Assembly (NCBI GenBank): GCA_002166865.1
Contig: NHTQ01000007.1
Location: 124,001-188,000, forward strand
From: Rhodobacteraceae bacterium WFHF2C18
GTDB lineage: Bacteria; Pseudomonadota; Alphaproteobacteria; Rhodobacterales; Rhodobacteraceae
Direction: 5' to 3'
DNA length: 64,000 nt
This document shows, in pieces, positions 7,340 to 16,266 of the stretch. A program made the translations under genes and the position numbers. Under the pieces are notes generated by a model, which was given only the letters and a program-made list of their open reading frames with translations, made no database searches and was not told the DNA's origin. Each line of letters begins with the position of its first letter. The first letter of the stretch is position 1.

Positions 7340-8341
7340 TCATCCTTTCAGCTTGAAGGTGCGGGCGATGACGTCGCCCCAGGGGCGGGTCGCGGCGCTG
7401 CGCCCGGGTTGCGGGTGATGGGGCGTGATCTCGGGCTGGGCTTCGGCCTTCGCGTCCAGCAGCGCGGCGCGCACCGTCTCGAGGCTGGCGTCCTCCTCGA
7501 GGAATCGCCCGGCCATCTGCGGCTGGCCCGCGAGACGGCAGAGATCGACGACCGCCCTCGCATGGGCGATGGCCTCGGCGCGGATGGCCGCAGGATCCGG
7601 GCCTGCGCTGGCATTTGCCGCCGTGCCGTCCGGATCGGGCCCCTCGGGCTGCGGTCCGGTATCCGGCGGCGCGGCAACTTCGTCGGCGTCTTCAACGATG
7701 TCCGGAACCGTCTCCGCGCTCTCGGGATCGGCGGTCTCGACCGGCTCGACAGCTTCCACAAGCTCGGGCGGCGCGTTCCGGAACCGGGCGATGTCGAAGC
7801 TGGCGGCGATGCGCACAGGCTCGGCCAGCTGCGTGGCGAGGCCGGCCTCCAGCGCCTCAACCGCATCCAACCAGGTCTCCGCCGCCATCAGCGCCGCGAT
7901 TTCGTCCTCCGGCTTGCCGGACTTCGCTGCGTAGCCGCGCGTCATGCCGGCCGCGATCTTGTCCAGCGTGCCGGCCATCTCGCGCATGTCCGCCGCCGTG
8001 CCCATGACGAGACCGGACGGGTCGTGGATCATCAGGAAGGCGTTCTCCGGCATGACGATCGCGTCGCCCGCCATGGCGACGTAGCTCGCCGCCGAGGCCG
8101 CAATCCCGTCGATCCAGACGGTGACCGTACCGGCATGGCGGCTCAGCGCGTTGTGGATGGCGACGGCATCGAAGACCGAGCCGCCGGGACTGTTGAGGCG
8201 CAGGTCGATGGGTGCGTCATCCGGTTGCGCGCCCAGCTCGGCCAGGAAGCCCTTCGCCGAGACGCCATAGGCGCCGATCTCGTCATAGATCAGCACTTCC
8301 GCGCCGCCCTCGCGGGCGCGGATCGTGTACCAGCTCTTCAT
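7340..8341 (-). CDS. Head maturation protease, ClpP-like (lambda C position)
   Basis: The 333-aa product starts MKSWYTIRAREGGAEVLIYDEIG. Residues 15-170 are a ClpP-type serine protease domain with NSPGGSVFDAVAI, the nucleophile region GIAASAASYVAMAG (Ser83 by alignment with ClpP) and MIHDPSG (His106). Residues 180-333 are acidic and proline-rich, then helical, and probably act as the scaffold part, as the protease and Nu3 scaffold share one gene in lambda. The protease trims scaffold and portal during head maturation. ATG at 8341 is chosen because the domain starts there and it lies next to the portal stop at 8346. Confidence 0.85.
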   Translation of the reverse strand: MKSWYTIRAREGGAEVLIYDEIGAYGVSAKGFLAELGAQPDDAPIDLRLNSPGGSVFDAVAIHNALSRHAGTVTVWIDGIAASAASYVAMAGDAIVMPENAFLMIHDPSGLVMGTAADMREMAGTLDKIAAGMTRGYAAKSGKPEDEIAALMAAETWLDAVEALEAGLATQLAEPVRIAASFDIARFRNAPPELVEAVEPVETADPESAETVPDIVEDADEVAAPPDTGPQPEGPDPDGTAANASAGPDPAAIRAEAIAHARAVVDLCRLAGQPQMAGRFLEEDASLETVRAALLDAKAEAQPEITPHHPQPGRSAATRPWGDVIARTFKLKG

Positions 8342-8345
8342 GATG

Positions 8346-9869
8346 TCACTCCTGTTCGGTCGCGCGGCCCGCTGCCGCCGCATCGTCGTGACTGTCGCCA
8401 TCCGCCCCGTTGTCCGGGTCGGGCCTCCTCGCCGGCGTCGCGCGCGCTCCTTGCGTCTCGCCCGGGCTGGTGCGATAGCGAAGGCCGAGACCTGCAGCGC
8501 GCGCCGTGTCCGTCGCGTTCTCGCGATCCACTTCCTCGACATCGTAGCCGGTGGCCTCGACCACCTTGCGCCGCGAGGTGATGCCCGCCTCCATCGCCAG
8601 CACCTGCGCCTGGATGTCCTTCAGCGGATCGACCCAGTCCCAGCGCGGCGGGATCCACTGCACCACGCGCGCGGCCGCCGGGTCGGGCAGGTCCAGCCGG
8701 CCCGCCAGCCTTGCGGTCTCCAGCCAGCGCGCCCAGACCGGGCGGCAGAGCTGATGCGCGATCACCCCGTGCTGGAGCTGCTGCACCCGCCGGCGGAACT
8801 CCACGAGCTCGGCCCGCAGGCTGGAATAGTTGGCCTGGCGCACGTCGCCGGTGACCAGGTGATAGGGCAGCCCCAGCGAGGCGGAGACGCCGAGCAGCGT
8901 GCGGTACTGGAATGCCTCGTAGCTGCTGCCGACATCGGCGGGGCTTGAGAACTTCACGTCCTCGCCGGGCAGCAGCACCTGCAGCGTTCCGGGCTCGAGG
9001 CTGGCGATGGCCGCGCCGTCGGGGTCGGGCTCCTCCGTGCCCATCATTGGCTCTTCCGGCGCCGTCTTGGTGATGAAGCCCGCGAACATCGCCGCGGTCT
9101 TCTTGCGGTCGAGCTCGGCATCGTCGTACTGATCGAGCAGGAACAGCCGCACCATGGCGGGAGCCACATGCGGCAGGCCCCGGATCTGCCCGGCATCGAG
9201 CGGGCGGTAGACATGCAGCACATCCCCCGCCGGCACGCGCACGGTATCGGGGACCGCCACGCGGCGATCCGTGCTGTCGCCGGGATGGGTGCGGCGGAAG
9301 TGATAGGCCACCCTTCGCCCGATGGCGTCGAACTCGATCCCGCAGCGGATGCGGTTGCCGCTCAAAGCGGTCTCGGTCTTCTCGTAGGGCAGCATCTCGG
9401 ACTGGAGAAGCTGCAGTTGCAGCGGAACCAGCAACCCGTCCGCGGCCCGGCGCGGCCGCAGCCGGACGAAGCACTCGCCCGCCACGAACATCTCGCGCGC
9501 GACCATGGCCTGAAGGCCGTAGAAGTCCGTCAGCCCGTCCGCATCCGCCTCGTCGGTCCAGGCGAGCCAGAGCCGCTGGACGCGGTCGCGCATTTCCGCA
9601 TCGTCGATCAGCGACGAGGGCTTGATGCCGTCGCCCACCAGGTTCGCGGCAAAAGCCTCGCAGGCATTGGCGGCATAGCCGTTGGTGACCACCAGTTCGC
9701 GCGCCCGCGCCAACAGCTTCGGGCCGCCCGAGGCGACCAGCGCATTGACGTTCTCCAGCGGCGGGTTCCAGCCGCGCAGCCGCCGTCGGGACATCGCGCC
9801 CTCCAGGCGCGCACGCACGCCGGAGGGGCCGCCAGCGGGGCGGCGGCGAAAGCGGTCGAGCAGACCCAT
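8346..9869 (-). CDS. Portal protein (gpB-like, lambda family)
   Basis: The 507-aa product starts MGLLDRFRRRPAGGPSG and has the lambda-portal signature elements: NAYAANACEAFAANLVGDGIKP (about residues 70-92), AREMFVAGECFVRLRPRR, LQLLQSEMLP, DVLHVYRPLDAGQIRGLPHVAPAM and a helical RQANYSSLRAELVEFRRRVQ near residue 340. The dodecameric portal forms the DNA entry vertex and docks the terminase. Length is close to lambda gpB (533 aa). The C-terminus is acidic and low-complexity (PDPDNGADGDSHDDAAAAG). Confidence 0.9.
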   Translation of the reverse strand: MGLLDRFRRRPAGGPSGVRARLEGAMSRRRLRGWNPPLENVNALVASGGPKLLARARELVVTNGYAANACEAFAANLVGDGIKPSSLIDDAEMRDRVQRLWLAWTDEADADGLTDFYGLQAMVAREMFVAGECFVRLRPRRAADGLLVPLQLQLLQSEMLPYEKTETALSGNRIRCGIEFDAIGRRVAYHFRRTHPGDSTDRRVAVPDTVRVPAGDVLHVYRPLDAGQIRGLPHVAPAMVRLFLLDQYDDAELDRKKTAAMFAGFITKTAPEEPMMGTEEPDPDGAAIASLEPGTLQVLLPGEDVKFSSPADVGSSYEAFQYRTLLGVSASLGLPYHLVTGDVRQANYSSLRAELVEFRRRVQQLQHGVIAHQLCRPVWARWLETARLAGRLDLPDPAAARVVQWIPPRWDWVDPLKDIQAQVLAMEAGITSRRKVVEATGYDVEEVDRENATDTARAAGLGLRYRTSPGETQGARATPARRPDPDNGADGDSHDDAAAAGRATEQE

Positions 9870-9873
9870 GGGT

Positions 9874-10089
9874 TCACAGCCCCTTCTTCGTCGTCACGCG
9901 CAGTTGCCGGACGATCCGCCGGCCCTCCGCCGCCGCGATCTCGCGGTCCAGCGCCTCGATCGCCCGGTCGATCTCGGCCACGCTGCGATAGTCCACGGTC
10001 TTGCCGTCATAGCTGACCCGCGCCACGCCCGAGGACCGCTGCGCCGACAGCGCGTCGCGGCGGGCGCGGAGTTCGGTCGCCGTGCTCAT
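9874..10089 (-). CDS. Head-completion protein gpW-like
   Basis: The 71-aa product starts MSTATELRARRDALSAQRSSGVARVSYDGKTVDYRSVAEIDRAI. The pattern of an N-terminal helix, a short hairpin with S-Y-D-G-K-x-V-x-Y and a second helix is diagnostic for the gpW family (lambda gpW 68 aa), which binds below the portal after packaging. It sits between large terminase and portal, as in lambda. Confidence 0.85.
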   Translation of the reverse strand: MSTATELRARRDALSAQRSSGVARVSYDGKTVDYRSVAEIDRAIEALDREIAAAEGRRIVRQLRVTTKKGL

Positions 10090-10092
10090 CGT

Positions 10093-12084
10093 TCACCCCA
10101 TGTACCTCGACCGCCGTGTCAGCCGTCGCGGCGCCGGGCGGGGCGCCGGCCTCGCTGGTGCCTCGCCGTCCGCCGCGGGCGTCTCCACCGCCAGTTGCCG
10201 TTCCAGGTCCTGCCAGCGCGCCTCCGACCATCGGTCGGCCCCGGCGATCCAGGCGGCGGCCCGGGCGTAGACCCGGCAGTCCAGCGCCTCGTTGCGCTCG
10301 CGCAGCTTCTGCCACTCGAGCTTCGAAAACCCGCGCTTGCCCTTGACCGTGACCAGCTGCTCGGCGGTCAGCTGCTTGAGCCATTCGGCATCGGCCCAGT
10401 CCGGCAGGTGGACGGTGCCGGGCGGGCACGGCGCGCCGGCCTTCTGGTCCTCCCGCGTTGGCCGGTCCTGCCGCAGGAACCGGTAGGTCTCCGCCTTGAA
10501 TGTCGCCGTGGCGACGGACCACAGCCGCGCACCGCGGCGCAGGCGCTTGCCCGCGACGGTCGCATCGACATAGGTCGGTCCTGACACGGGGCTCGCGCGA
10601 TTGAACCCGTCGAGCCCCTTGACCGGTGCGACCTGCGCGAAGCCGACCTGCCGCGCCCAGCCATAGACCGCGCTAGTCTCGAACCCCGTGTCGATCGCGA
10701 GCCGCGCGATGGTCAGGTGCTCGCCGGAGGCATGCGTCCATGTCCGTCCGAGCAGGTCGGTCAGCTGCTGCCAGCAGGCGGGATCGCCGGGACCGCCCTC
10801 GATGACGACGTGATCGACGAGCCAGCTTTCCAGCCCGCGGCCCCAGGCCCAGACATCGATCTCGATCCGGTCCTTCTGCACATCGGCGCCGGCGGTCAGG
10901 AACAAACCCCGGTCCGGCACGGTGCCCGGTTTCCATTCCTCGCGCCGGTCCGCCAGTCGTTGCCAGTCGGGCGCCTCGCCGGTCTCGACCCATGTCTCGC
11001 CGAGCACCGTGTTGCGGAACGCCTTGATGGCCTCGTCCGAGCCACGGGCCGCCTCCCAGGCCCGCGCGATCCGGTCCCAGCCGAGCCAACCCACCGGCGA
11101 GTAGAGCGCCGAGAGGTGATAGCCGACGGTGCCAGGATCTGCGGCCTCGGCCGTCGCGCGCCATTCGCCGGCTTCCAGCATCGCCGTCTTGTGGTGCTCG
11201 GCCAGGCCTGCGTCGCAGCCCTCGCAGTGATACTCCGCCGTCTCCGGCCGGCCCTTCTCCCACCGCAGCCGCTCGAACTTCAGCCACTGCATCGCGTCGC
11301 AATGCGGGCACGGCACGAAGAAGCGGCGCTGGTCGGACGCCTCGAACTCCCGCTCGATGCGCGAAAGTCCCCTGATCGTCGGCGTCGAGACCAGAAAGAC
11401 CTTGCGCCGATGGGCGAAGGTCAGCGAGCGCGCCTCGGCCAGCGTGACCGGGTCGCCTTCCTCGTCGGCCGAGGCGGGATAGGCGTCGACCTCGTCGAGA
11501 AAGATGTACCGCGCCGGGGTGGAGCGCAGCCCGACCGCCGAGTTCGCGCCGGTCATGATCAGGATGCCGCCCGCGAACTCCTTGGACAGCATCGTGTTGC
11601 CCGCGTCGCGGGAGCGCGCGGGCTTGATCCGCTCCCTGAGCTCCGGGCTCTCCTCGATCAGCGGGTCGATCCGCTGGCGCGAGTTGCGCTTGGCCAGCTC
11701 GACCGTCGGCTGGACCGCCAGCATCGGTCCCGGCGCCTGGTGGATGGCGAAGCCGATCCAGTTGTTGCCCGCCTCCGTCGCGCCCACCTGCGCGGCCTTC
11801 ATGAACACGACCCGCTGGGTCGGATCGCCGGGCGAGAGCCGGTCCATGATCTCGGCCATGTAGGGCGTGCGCAGCGTCCGATACTGCCCCGGCTCGGCCG
11901 AGGCCCGCGACGACAGCTTGCGGTGCCGATCTGCCCATTCCGACACGGTCAGGTCCGGGTCAGGTCGGAGCCCGGCGCACCAGGCGCGCAGGACATCCTG
12001 CGCCCCGTCGAAGGCCAGCGCGTCCGCGTCCTCAGCGGAGATCGGGCTGGAACTCGGCAAGGTCGTCGAGTTGGGATCGGACAT
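10093..12084 (-). CDS. Terminase large subunit, GpA family
   Basis: The 663-aa product starts MSDPNSTTLPSSSPISAEDAD. It shows the GpA layout: the Walker-A-like KAAQVGATEAG at residues 97-106, the Walker B FLDEVDAYP at about 195-203, a zinc-finger-like CPHC...CEGC pair around residues 245-290, and a C-terminal nuclease half with LTAGADVQKDRIEIDVWAWG, typical of the family. The protein translocates DNA into the head and cuts at cos or pac sites. Length is close to lambda gpA (641 aa). The start overlaps the small terminase gene by 53 bp. Confidence 0.92.
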   Translation of the reverse strand: MSDPNSTTLPSSSPISAEDADALAFDGAQDVLRAWCAGLRPDPDLTVSEWADRHRKLSSRASAEPGQYRTLRTPYMAEIMDRLSPGDPTQRVVFMKAAQVGATEAGNNWIGFAIHQAPGPMLAVQPTVELAKRNSRQRIDPLIEESPELRERIKPARSRDAGNTMLSKEFAGGILIMTGANSAVGLRSTPARYIFLDEVDAYPASADEEGDPVTLAEARSLTFAHRRKVFLVSTPTIRGLSRIEREFEASDQRRFFVPCPHCDAMQWLKFERLRWEKGRPETAEYHCEGCDAGLAEHHKTAMLEAGEWRATAEAADPGTVGYHLSALYSPVGWLGWDRIARAWEAARGSDEAIKAFRNTVLGETWVETGEAPDWQRLADRREEWKPGTVPDRGLFLTAGADVQKDRIEIDVWAWGRGLESWLVDHVVIEGGPGDPACWQQLTDLLGRTWTHASGEHLTIARLAIDTGFETSAVYGWARQVGFAQVAPVKGLDGFNRASPVSGPTYVDATVAGKRLRRGARLWSVATATFKAETYRFLRQDRPTREDQKAGAPCPPGTVHLPDWADAEWLKQLTAEQLVTVKGKRGFSKLEWQKLRERNEALDCRVYARAAAWIAGADRWSEARWQDLERQLAVETPAADGEAPARPAPRPAPRRLTRRSRYMG

Positions 12085-12628
12085 GCTTCTCCAGAGCCTT
12101 CTGCATGGCGGCGGGCTCCACGACGATTTCCTGGCCTGACGCTTCGCTGCATGAGGCGGAGAGATCGGCCGCCATCAGCGCGGCCACCCGGGCGGGCCAG
12201 TTGACCCAGACGTCGCGCTCCTGCCGCGCCAGGCGGAACACCAGTGCCAGCGCACGGCCGCGATCGATCAGCTCGCCCTTGAGCTTTTGCAGCCGGATGC
12301 GCCGCTCCTGCGCCTTCAGCACCTCGTTGGCCGTCTTGGCCTGCAGGAAGGTCGTGCCGCCGCCCGTCGCCGGCGCGGCCAGGCCCTGTTCCTTCAGCGT
12401 ATCGCCGACGGCTGACACCGCCGCCTCCGGCACTGGTTTGCGCTTCGGCTGGGGCGGCTTGCGGGTCTTCGACGGGTCCGTCGCCTCGGCCCGGCGCGCG
12501 TCGCTGGCGTCGGCGTCGATGCTCCCGTCGGCGTGCAGCACCAGGCGGCCGGCGGCCTTCGCCTTCTGGATCGCGCCGCGCGAGAGACCGACGCGGGCGG
12601 CGTATTGGCGCTCGCTCAGACCCTCCAT
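12032..12628 (-). CDS. Terminase small subunit (Nu1-like DNA-binding)
   Basis: The 198-aa product starts MEGLSERQYAARVGLSRGAIQKAKAAGRLV, a winged-helix or MerR-like DNA-binding head of the Nu1 type, in which the small terminase recognises packaging sites. A basic Pro/Lys linker (residues 50-70) leads to a helical dimerisation and large-subunit-binding part (LQAKTANEVLKAQERRIRLQKLKGELIDR). It lies immediately before, and overlaps, the large terminase gene. The first gene of the structural operon, so its promoter should lie between 12,629 and 12,774. Confidence 0.8.
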   Translation of the reverse strand: MEGLSERQYAARVGLSRGAIQKAKAAGRLVLHADGSIDADASDARRAEATDPSKTRKPPQPKRKPVPEAAVSAVGDTLKEQGLAAPATGGGTTFLQAKTANEVLKAQERRIRLQKLKGELIDRGRALALVFRLARQERDVWVNWPARVAALMAADLSASCSEASGQEIVVEPAAMQKALEKHVRSQLDDLAEFQPDLR

Positions 12629-12659
12629 GCCGCGCTCCGATTATCATGCGAAATCATGT

Positions 12660-12678
12660 GCTTATTGAGTTGATAAGC
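12660..12678. promoter_or_regulatory. Inverted repeat GCTTAT-N7-ATAAGC in the divergent gap before terminase
   Basis: Perfect 6-bp arms (12660-12665 and 12673-12678) with a 7-base centre lie in the 146-bp gap between the leftward terminase genes and a rightward small gene. The position and form suit an operator controlling one or both. No matching second copy was found nearby, and the protein that would bind is unknown. Confidence 0.3.
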
Positions 12679-12774
12679 CTCCGCGCCAGAGCGAACCTGG
12701 ATCCACAAGGACGATGCAACTCAGCACCGCGCTCAAGCAGCGCAGCGATAGCGCAGAACCAAGGAGCCACCCCG

Positions 12775-13047
12775 ATGACCACGCGCCTGAACCCGATCAC
12801 CACCCCGCGCCACCAGCTTCGCGCCGAGAAGGCGCGCCGGAACAAGGAGGCCGCCCTGAACGCCTTCATCGGCAAGAAGGCGGAGATCGACGAGATGCTC
12901 GCCCGCCTGCAGGCGCTCAGCGACGACCATTTCAACACTCACCCCGACGAGATCGACTGGGCCGACGTCGGCACCCTCGACCACTACGCCGGCCTTCTGA
13001 AGCGCATCACCGACAGCGCCTTCGGCGAGGGCGAACACGCCCGCTGA
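12775..13047 (+). CDS. Small conserved prophage protein, unknown function
   Basis: The 90-aa product starts MTTRLNPITTPRHQLRAEKARRNKE. The ATG at 12775 has a clear AAGGAG site at 12761-12766. The first 40 residues are basic (Arg/Lys-rich), followed by a helical acidic segment (IDEMLARLQALSDDHFNTHPDEIDWADVGTLDHYAGLLKRI). It reads against the phage operons together with the DUF3489 gene that follows. I do not recognise a characterised family; it could be a nucleic-acid-associated accessory protein. The real start is supported by the ribosome site, since the frame is open further upstream. Confidence 0.7.
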   Translation: MTTRLNPITTPRHQLRAEKARRNKEAALNAFIGKKAEIDEMLARLQALSDDHFNTHPDEIDWADVGTLDHYAGLLKRITDSAFGEGEHAR

Positions 13048-13142
13048 TCTCCGGCACCGCCGGAACTCCTGCCGCGCGCCCTGCGCGGCTCGGGGTCGTA
13101 GAAGGGTCGCGACGGTCGCGGCCCCGAAACCGGAGACCCCAG

Positions 13143-13730
13143 ATGACCAAGCTTTCCGACACCCAGCTCGTGATCCTCAGCGCCGCCGCGCAGCGCGAGG
13201 ACCGCAACGTCCTGCCGCTCCCCGGCTCGCTCCGCGGCGGCGCCGCCGCCAAGGTGGTCGGCGCGCTGCTGAAGCGCGGGCTGATCGCGGAGACCGCGAC
13301 CGACAGCCAGACCAAGGCCGACGCCGCGCTCAACCGCATCTGGCGCAACGACGAGAACGGCAACGCCATACTCCTGCACATCACCGACGCGGGCCTCGCC
13401 GCCATCGGCGTCGAGCCGGAGAACGGCGACAGCGCGCCCACGGGCGCCGACGAAGCGCCTAATGCGGAGGCCTCGCAGGACGCTCCCGCCGAGGCCGATC
13501 CCACGCCCAAGGCGCGCACACCGCGCACGGGCACCAAGCAGGCGAAGCTGATCGAGATGCTCCGCGCCGAAGGCGGCGCGACCATCGACGAGATCGTCGC
13601 CGCAACGGGCTGGCAGCCGCACACGGTCCGCGGCGCCTTCTCCGGTGCGCTCAAGAAGAAGCTCGGCCTCGAAGTCACCTCGGAGAAGGTCGAGGGGCGC
13701 GGACGAGTATACAGCTTGCCGCGCGACTGA
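13143..13730 (+). CDS. DUF3489-domain protein, probable DNA-binding
   Basis: The 195-aa product starts MTKLSDTQLVILSAAAQREDR with a GGAG site 7 bases upstream of 13143. Residues 1-100 look like a winged-helix domain (ILSAAAQR, VVGALLKRGLIAE, ITDAGLAAIGVE). A Pro/Ala/Glu linker leads to a second HTH, residues about 128-190, which matches DUF3489: KQAKLIEMLRAEGGATIDEIVAATGWQPHTVRGAFSGALKKKLGL. DUF3489 proteins are frequent companions of DUF2924/serine-recombinase modules in Alphaproteobacteria; here that module is 21 kb away, so the association is only loose. A regulatory role is inferred. Confidence 0.8.
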   Translation: MTKLSDTQLVILSAAAQREDRNVLPLPGSLRGGAAAKVVGALLKRGLIAETATDSQTKADAALNRIWRNDENGNAILLHITDAGLAAIGVEPENGDSAPTGADEAPNAEASQDAPAEADPTPKARTPRTGTKQAKLIEMLRAEGGATIDEIVAATGWQPHTVRGAFSGALKKKLGLEVTSEKVEGRGRVYSLPRD

Positions 13731-13784
13731 CGCCGGACACCGCGACGGTCCCGATACCGCCGTCCCGCATGGGGCGGCGGTGTC

Positions 13785-14009
13785 TCATCTTGCCCCGCGC
13801 ACCCGGATCGCCTCGAACAGCCGCCGCAGGGCGAAGGAGCGCGCGATGCTCACCACCGTGAACACCGCGCCCATCTTCAGGTTCTGCACCAACGTCGTGT
13901 GCAGCCCGAAGACCGGGAAGATCAGGATCTGCGTCACGACGGCGACCCCGTAGCCGACCGCCACGTTGGCGACGGCCTCTACCAGCGACATGGCCCGGCT
14001 CTGCTTCAT
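13785..14009 (-). CDS. Small two-segment membrane protein, common in proteobacterial phages
   Basis: The 74-aa product starts MKQSRAMSLVEAVANVAVGYGVAV. It has two hydrophobic segments (about residues 9-32, VEAVANVAVGYGVAVVTQILIFPVF, and 43-58, LKMGAVFTVVSIARSFAL) and an arginine-rich end (RRLFEAIRVRG). Very similar small proteins occur in many phages and prophages (DUF7220-like from memory). It could sit in the inner membrane; no function is known to me. It follows the C5 methyltransferase gene by 9 bp and probably belongs to the same transcript. Confidence 0.7.
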   Translation of the reverse strand: MKQSRAMSLVEAVANVAVGYGVAVVTQILIFPVFGLHTTLVQNLKMGAVFTVVSIARSFALRRLFEAIRVRGAR

Positions 14010-14018
14010 GCCACCCCC

Positions 14019-14927
14019 TCATCCATCGGCCAGCAATTCAGCTGCGAGAGTTCGGAGCGCATGCGCCGCGACCAGCGGGACCACTCCGTTGCCACAGAGC
14101 CGAAGCCGGTCCACCCGGTGGGCCAGCCCATCAGCGCCTCGACGAAGGCTGGGTTCAAGGTGCGGGGCGTGTCGCAGGAACGCGCGCCAGCCATCGGCGT
14201 CACCAGGACCTGGCGGCCAAGCAGCCCGTTCACCGGCGTGTTCGCGAGGCTCGTCGCCCCGTCCTTGTGATCCCGCGCCGTCGGCGTCATCCAGAGCCGC
14301 ATCATCTCGGTCCGGTTCCCCCCGCTCGACCGCGTCCCAGAGCAGGCGCGCGGGGTCGGCCAAGTGGTCGCGCTCGCGGTGAGCGAGGATGAAGAGCCGC
14401 TCGTGCCGATGCGGCGCACCGACTTCCGCCGCCGTGAAGAGGCCTGCCGCAAGGCGGTAGCCCATGCCGACCAGCCCTCCGGCGACTTCGGGGAAGCCGA
14501 GGCGGAGATGATGGGCGACGTTCTCGAGAAAGACGAAGGGCGGTTCGCACTCGCCGACGATCCGGGCGACATGCGGCCAGAGGTGGCGCGGGTCGTCCAC
14601 GCCCCGGCGCTTGCCCGCGACGGAGAACGGCTGGCACGGATAGCCCGCAGTGACGATGTCCACCGCGCCGCACCACGGGCGGCCGTCGAAGGTGGCGACG
14701 TCGTCCCAGACAGGCGCCGGATCCAGGGCCGCGTCTTCCATCCGCGCCACGAGAATGGCCGCGGCGTAGGCGTCCCGCTCGACATGACCCACAGTGCGAT
14801 ATCCGGGGCACGCGAGGTGCAGTCCGAGGTCGAGCCCGCCGGCGCCGGAGCAGAGCGAGAGGCCGAAGAGGCACGCGTCGCCGGCTCCGGCAGGCAGGCC
14901 GGAGGAAGGTAGAGCCACGCCATCCAC
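14019..14927 (-). CDS. Phage C5-cytosine DNA methyltransferase
   Basis: The 302-aa product has the C5 methylase motifs in order: motif I SLCSGAGGLDLGL (about residue 24), motif IV GYPCQPFSVAGKRRG with catalytic Cys (about 95-109), motif VI FLENVAHH, motif VIII-like HRHERLFILAH, and a late motif X, RLCGNGVVPLVAAHAL. It lacks a large target-recognition region, so the protein is compact. With no restriction gene alongside, it probably protects phage DNA from host restriction. The start ATG at 14927 lies 4 bp after the ParB-methyltransferase stop, so the two are cotranscribed. Confidence 0.88.
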   Translation of the reverse strand: MDGVALPSSGLPAGAGDACLFGLSLCSGAGGLDLGLHLACPGYRTVGHVERDAYAAAILVARMEDAALDPAPVWDDVATFDGRPWCGAVDIVTAGYPCQPFSVAGKRRGVDDPRHLWPHVARIVGECEPPFVFLENVAHHLRLGFPEVAGGLVGMGYRLAAGLFTAAEVGAPHRHERLFILAHRERDHLADPARLLWDAVERGEPDRDDAALDDADGAGSQGRGDEPREHAGERAAWPPGPGDADGWRAFLRHAPHLEPSLRRGADGLAHRVDRLRLCGNGVVPLVAAHALRTLAAELLADG

Positions 14928-14931
14928 GTCG

Positions 14932-16266
14932 TCAGGCCGCGTGGGCCCCCTCGGCCGCGGCCGCGGTCTCGCCCAGCCGCTCAGCCTTCACCTCGGCAAA
15001 GGTCCGGCCATCGCCGTCGAGGGTCGCGTCGCGGCCAGTATCGGCCTGCCAGCGCTCGATGGCGACGTCGACATAGGCCGGGCTGATTTCCATCGCGAAG
15101 ACGCGGCGGCCATTGGCCTCGCCCGCCATGATCTGCGAGCCGGAACCCGAGAACGGCTCGTAGCAGAGGCCGCCGCGGGCGACGTGTTGGCGCATCGGAA
15201 TGCCGAAGGCGTCCAGCGGTTTCGGCGTCGGGTGGTCGGGCCGCTCGTCCTTGGCGAAGGACGGCATTTCCCAGGTCGAGGGCAGCGTCTGCTCGGCCAC
15301 CTTCGGCGGCCGGTTCGGGCGGCGCCAGCCCATGAAGCAGGGCTCGTGCTTCCAGAGGTAGTGCGACCGGGTGAGCACCCCGCGGTCCTTCACCCAGATG
15401 ATCTGCTGGTGCACGAAGGCGCCGGCCTTTTCCCAGCAGGCCTCGAGCATCGCCTGGCGGCGGGATGCGTGCCAGCAGTACCAGGCCGCATCCTCGGTGA
15501 TCGCCTCGGCCACGGCCGCCGAGATGAACCCGTCGTAGAGTTCGGCCCCCTGCGAACTGTCGTCCCAGGTCGTGCCGTAGGACGCGGACCAGTCCTTGTT
15601 CCGGGTCGGGTAATTCGAGCCGTCGTAGTCCACCAGATACGGCGGGTCGGTCGCGAACAACACCGCGCGCTCGCCGTTCATTAGGCGGCGCACATCGGCA
15701 GCGCTGGTGCTGTCGCCGCAGAGCAGCCGGTGATCGCCGAGGATCCAGAGATCGCCCGTGCGCGAGGCCGGGTTGCGCGGCGGTTCGGGGATGGTCACCG
15801 GCGGCACGGAACCTCCGGCGCCACCTTCTTCACCGTCGTCTTCCGCGACGTATGCCAGCACCTTGTCCAACTCGCCGTCGGAAAAGCCGACCAGCGACAG
15901 GTCGAAATCCTCGGCCAGCAGATCGTTCAGCTCCGCCGACAGCAGCGCCTCGTCCCAGGTGCCGAGTTCCGTCAGCTTGTTGTCCGCGATGCGATAGGCG
16001 CGCCGCTGCGCCTCAGTCAGATGCCCGAGCACGATCACCGGCGCTTCGGTCAGCCCCAGCTGCGTCGCGGCCAGCACGCGGCCGTGGCCCGCGATCAACT
16101 CGCCGTCCTCGCCGACGAGGCAGGGCACGGTCCAGCCAAACTCGGCCATGCTGGCGGCAATCTTGGCGACCTGGTCGGGCCCGTGCACCTTCGCGTTCTT
16201 CGCGTAGGGCTGCAGGCGCGCAAGCGGCCAGGTCTCGATCCGCTCGGGGGCGAAGGCGAGGGTCAT
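14932..16266 (-). CDS. ParB-like nuclease domain fused to N6/N4 DNA methyltransferase
   Basis: The 444-aa product starts MTLAFAPERIETWPLARLQPYAKNAKVH. Residues 10-100 are a ParB/sulfiredoxin-like domain (LVGEDGELIAGHGRVLAATQLG). Residues 165-430 are a beta-class amino-methyltransferase with the catalytic motif first (TDPPYLVDYDGSNY) and the AdoMet-binding motif later (YEPFSGSGSQIMAGE). Such fusions are common in phages of Alphaproteobacteria and modify adenine or cytosine amino groups. It is probably an anti-restriction or packaging-linked methylase; the target site cannot be read from sequence. Confidence 0.88.
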   Translation of the reverse strand: MTLAFAPERIETWPLARLQPYAKNAKVHGPDQVAKIAASMAEFGWTVPCLVGEDGELIAGHGRVLAATQLGLTEAPVIVLGHLTEAQRRAYRIADNKLTELGTWDEALLSAELNDLLAEDFDLSLVGFSDGELDKVLAYVAEDDGEEGGAGGSVPPVTIPEPPRNPASRTGDLWILGDHRLLCGDSTSAADVRRLMNGERAVLFATDPPYLVDYDGSNYPTRNKDWSASYGTTWDDSSQGAELYDGFISAAVAEAITEDAAWYCWHASRRQAMLEACWEKAGAFVHQQIIWVKDRGVLTRSHYLWKHEPCFMGWRRPNRPPKVAEQTLPSTWEMPSFAKDERPDHPTPKPLDAFGIPMRQHVARGGLCYEPFSGSGSQIMAGEANGRRVFAMEISPAYVDVAIERWQADTGRDATLDGDGRTFAEVKAERLGETAAAAEGAHAA

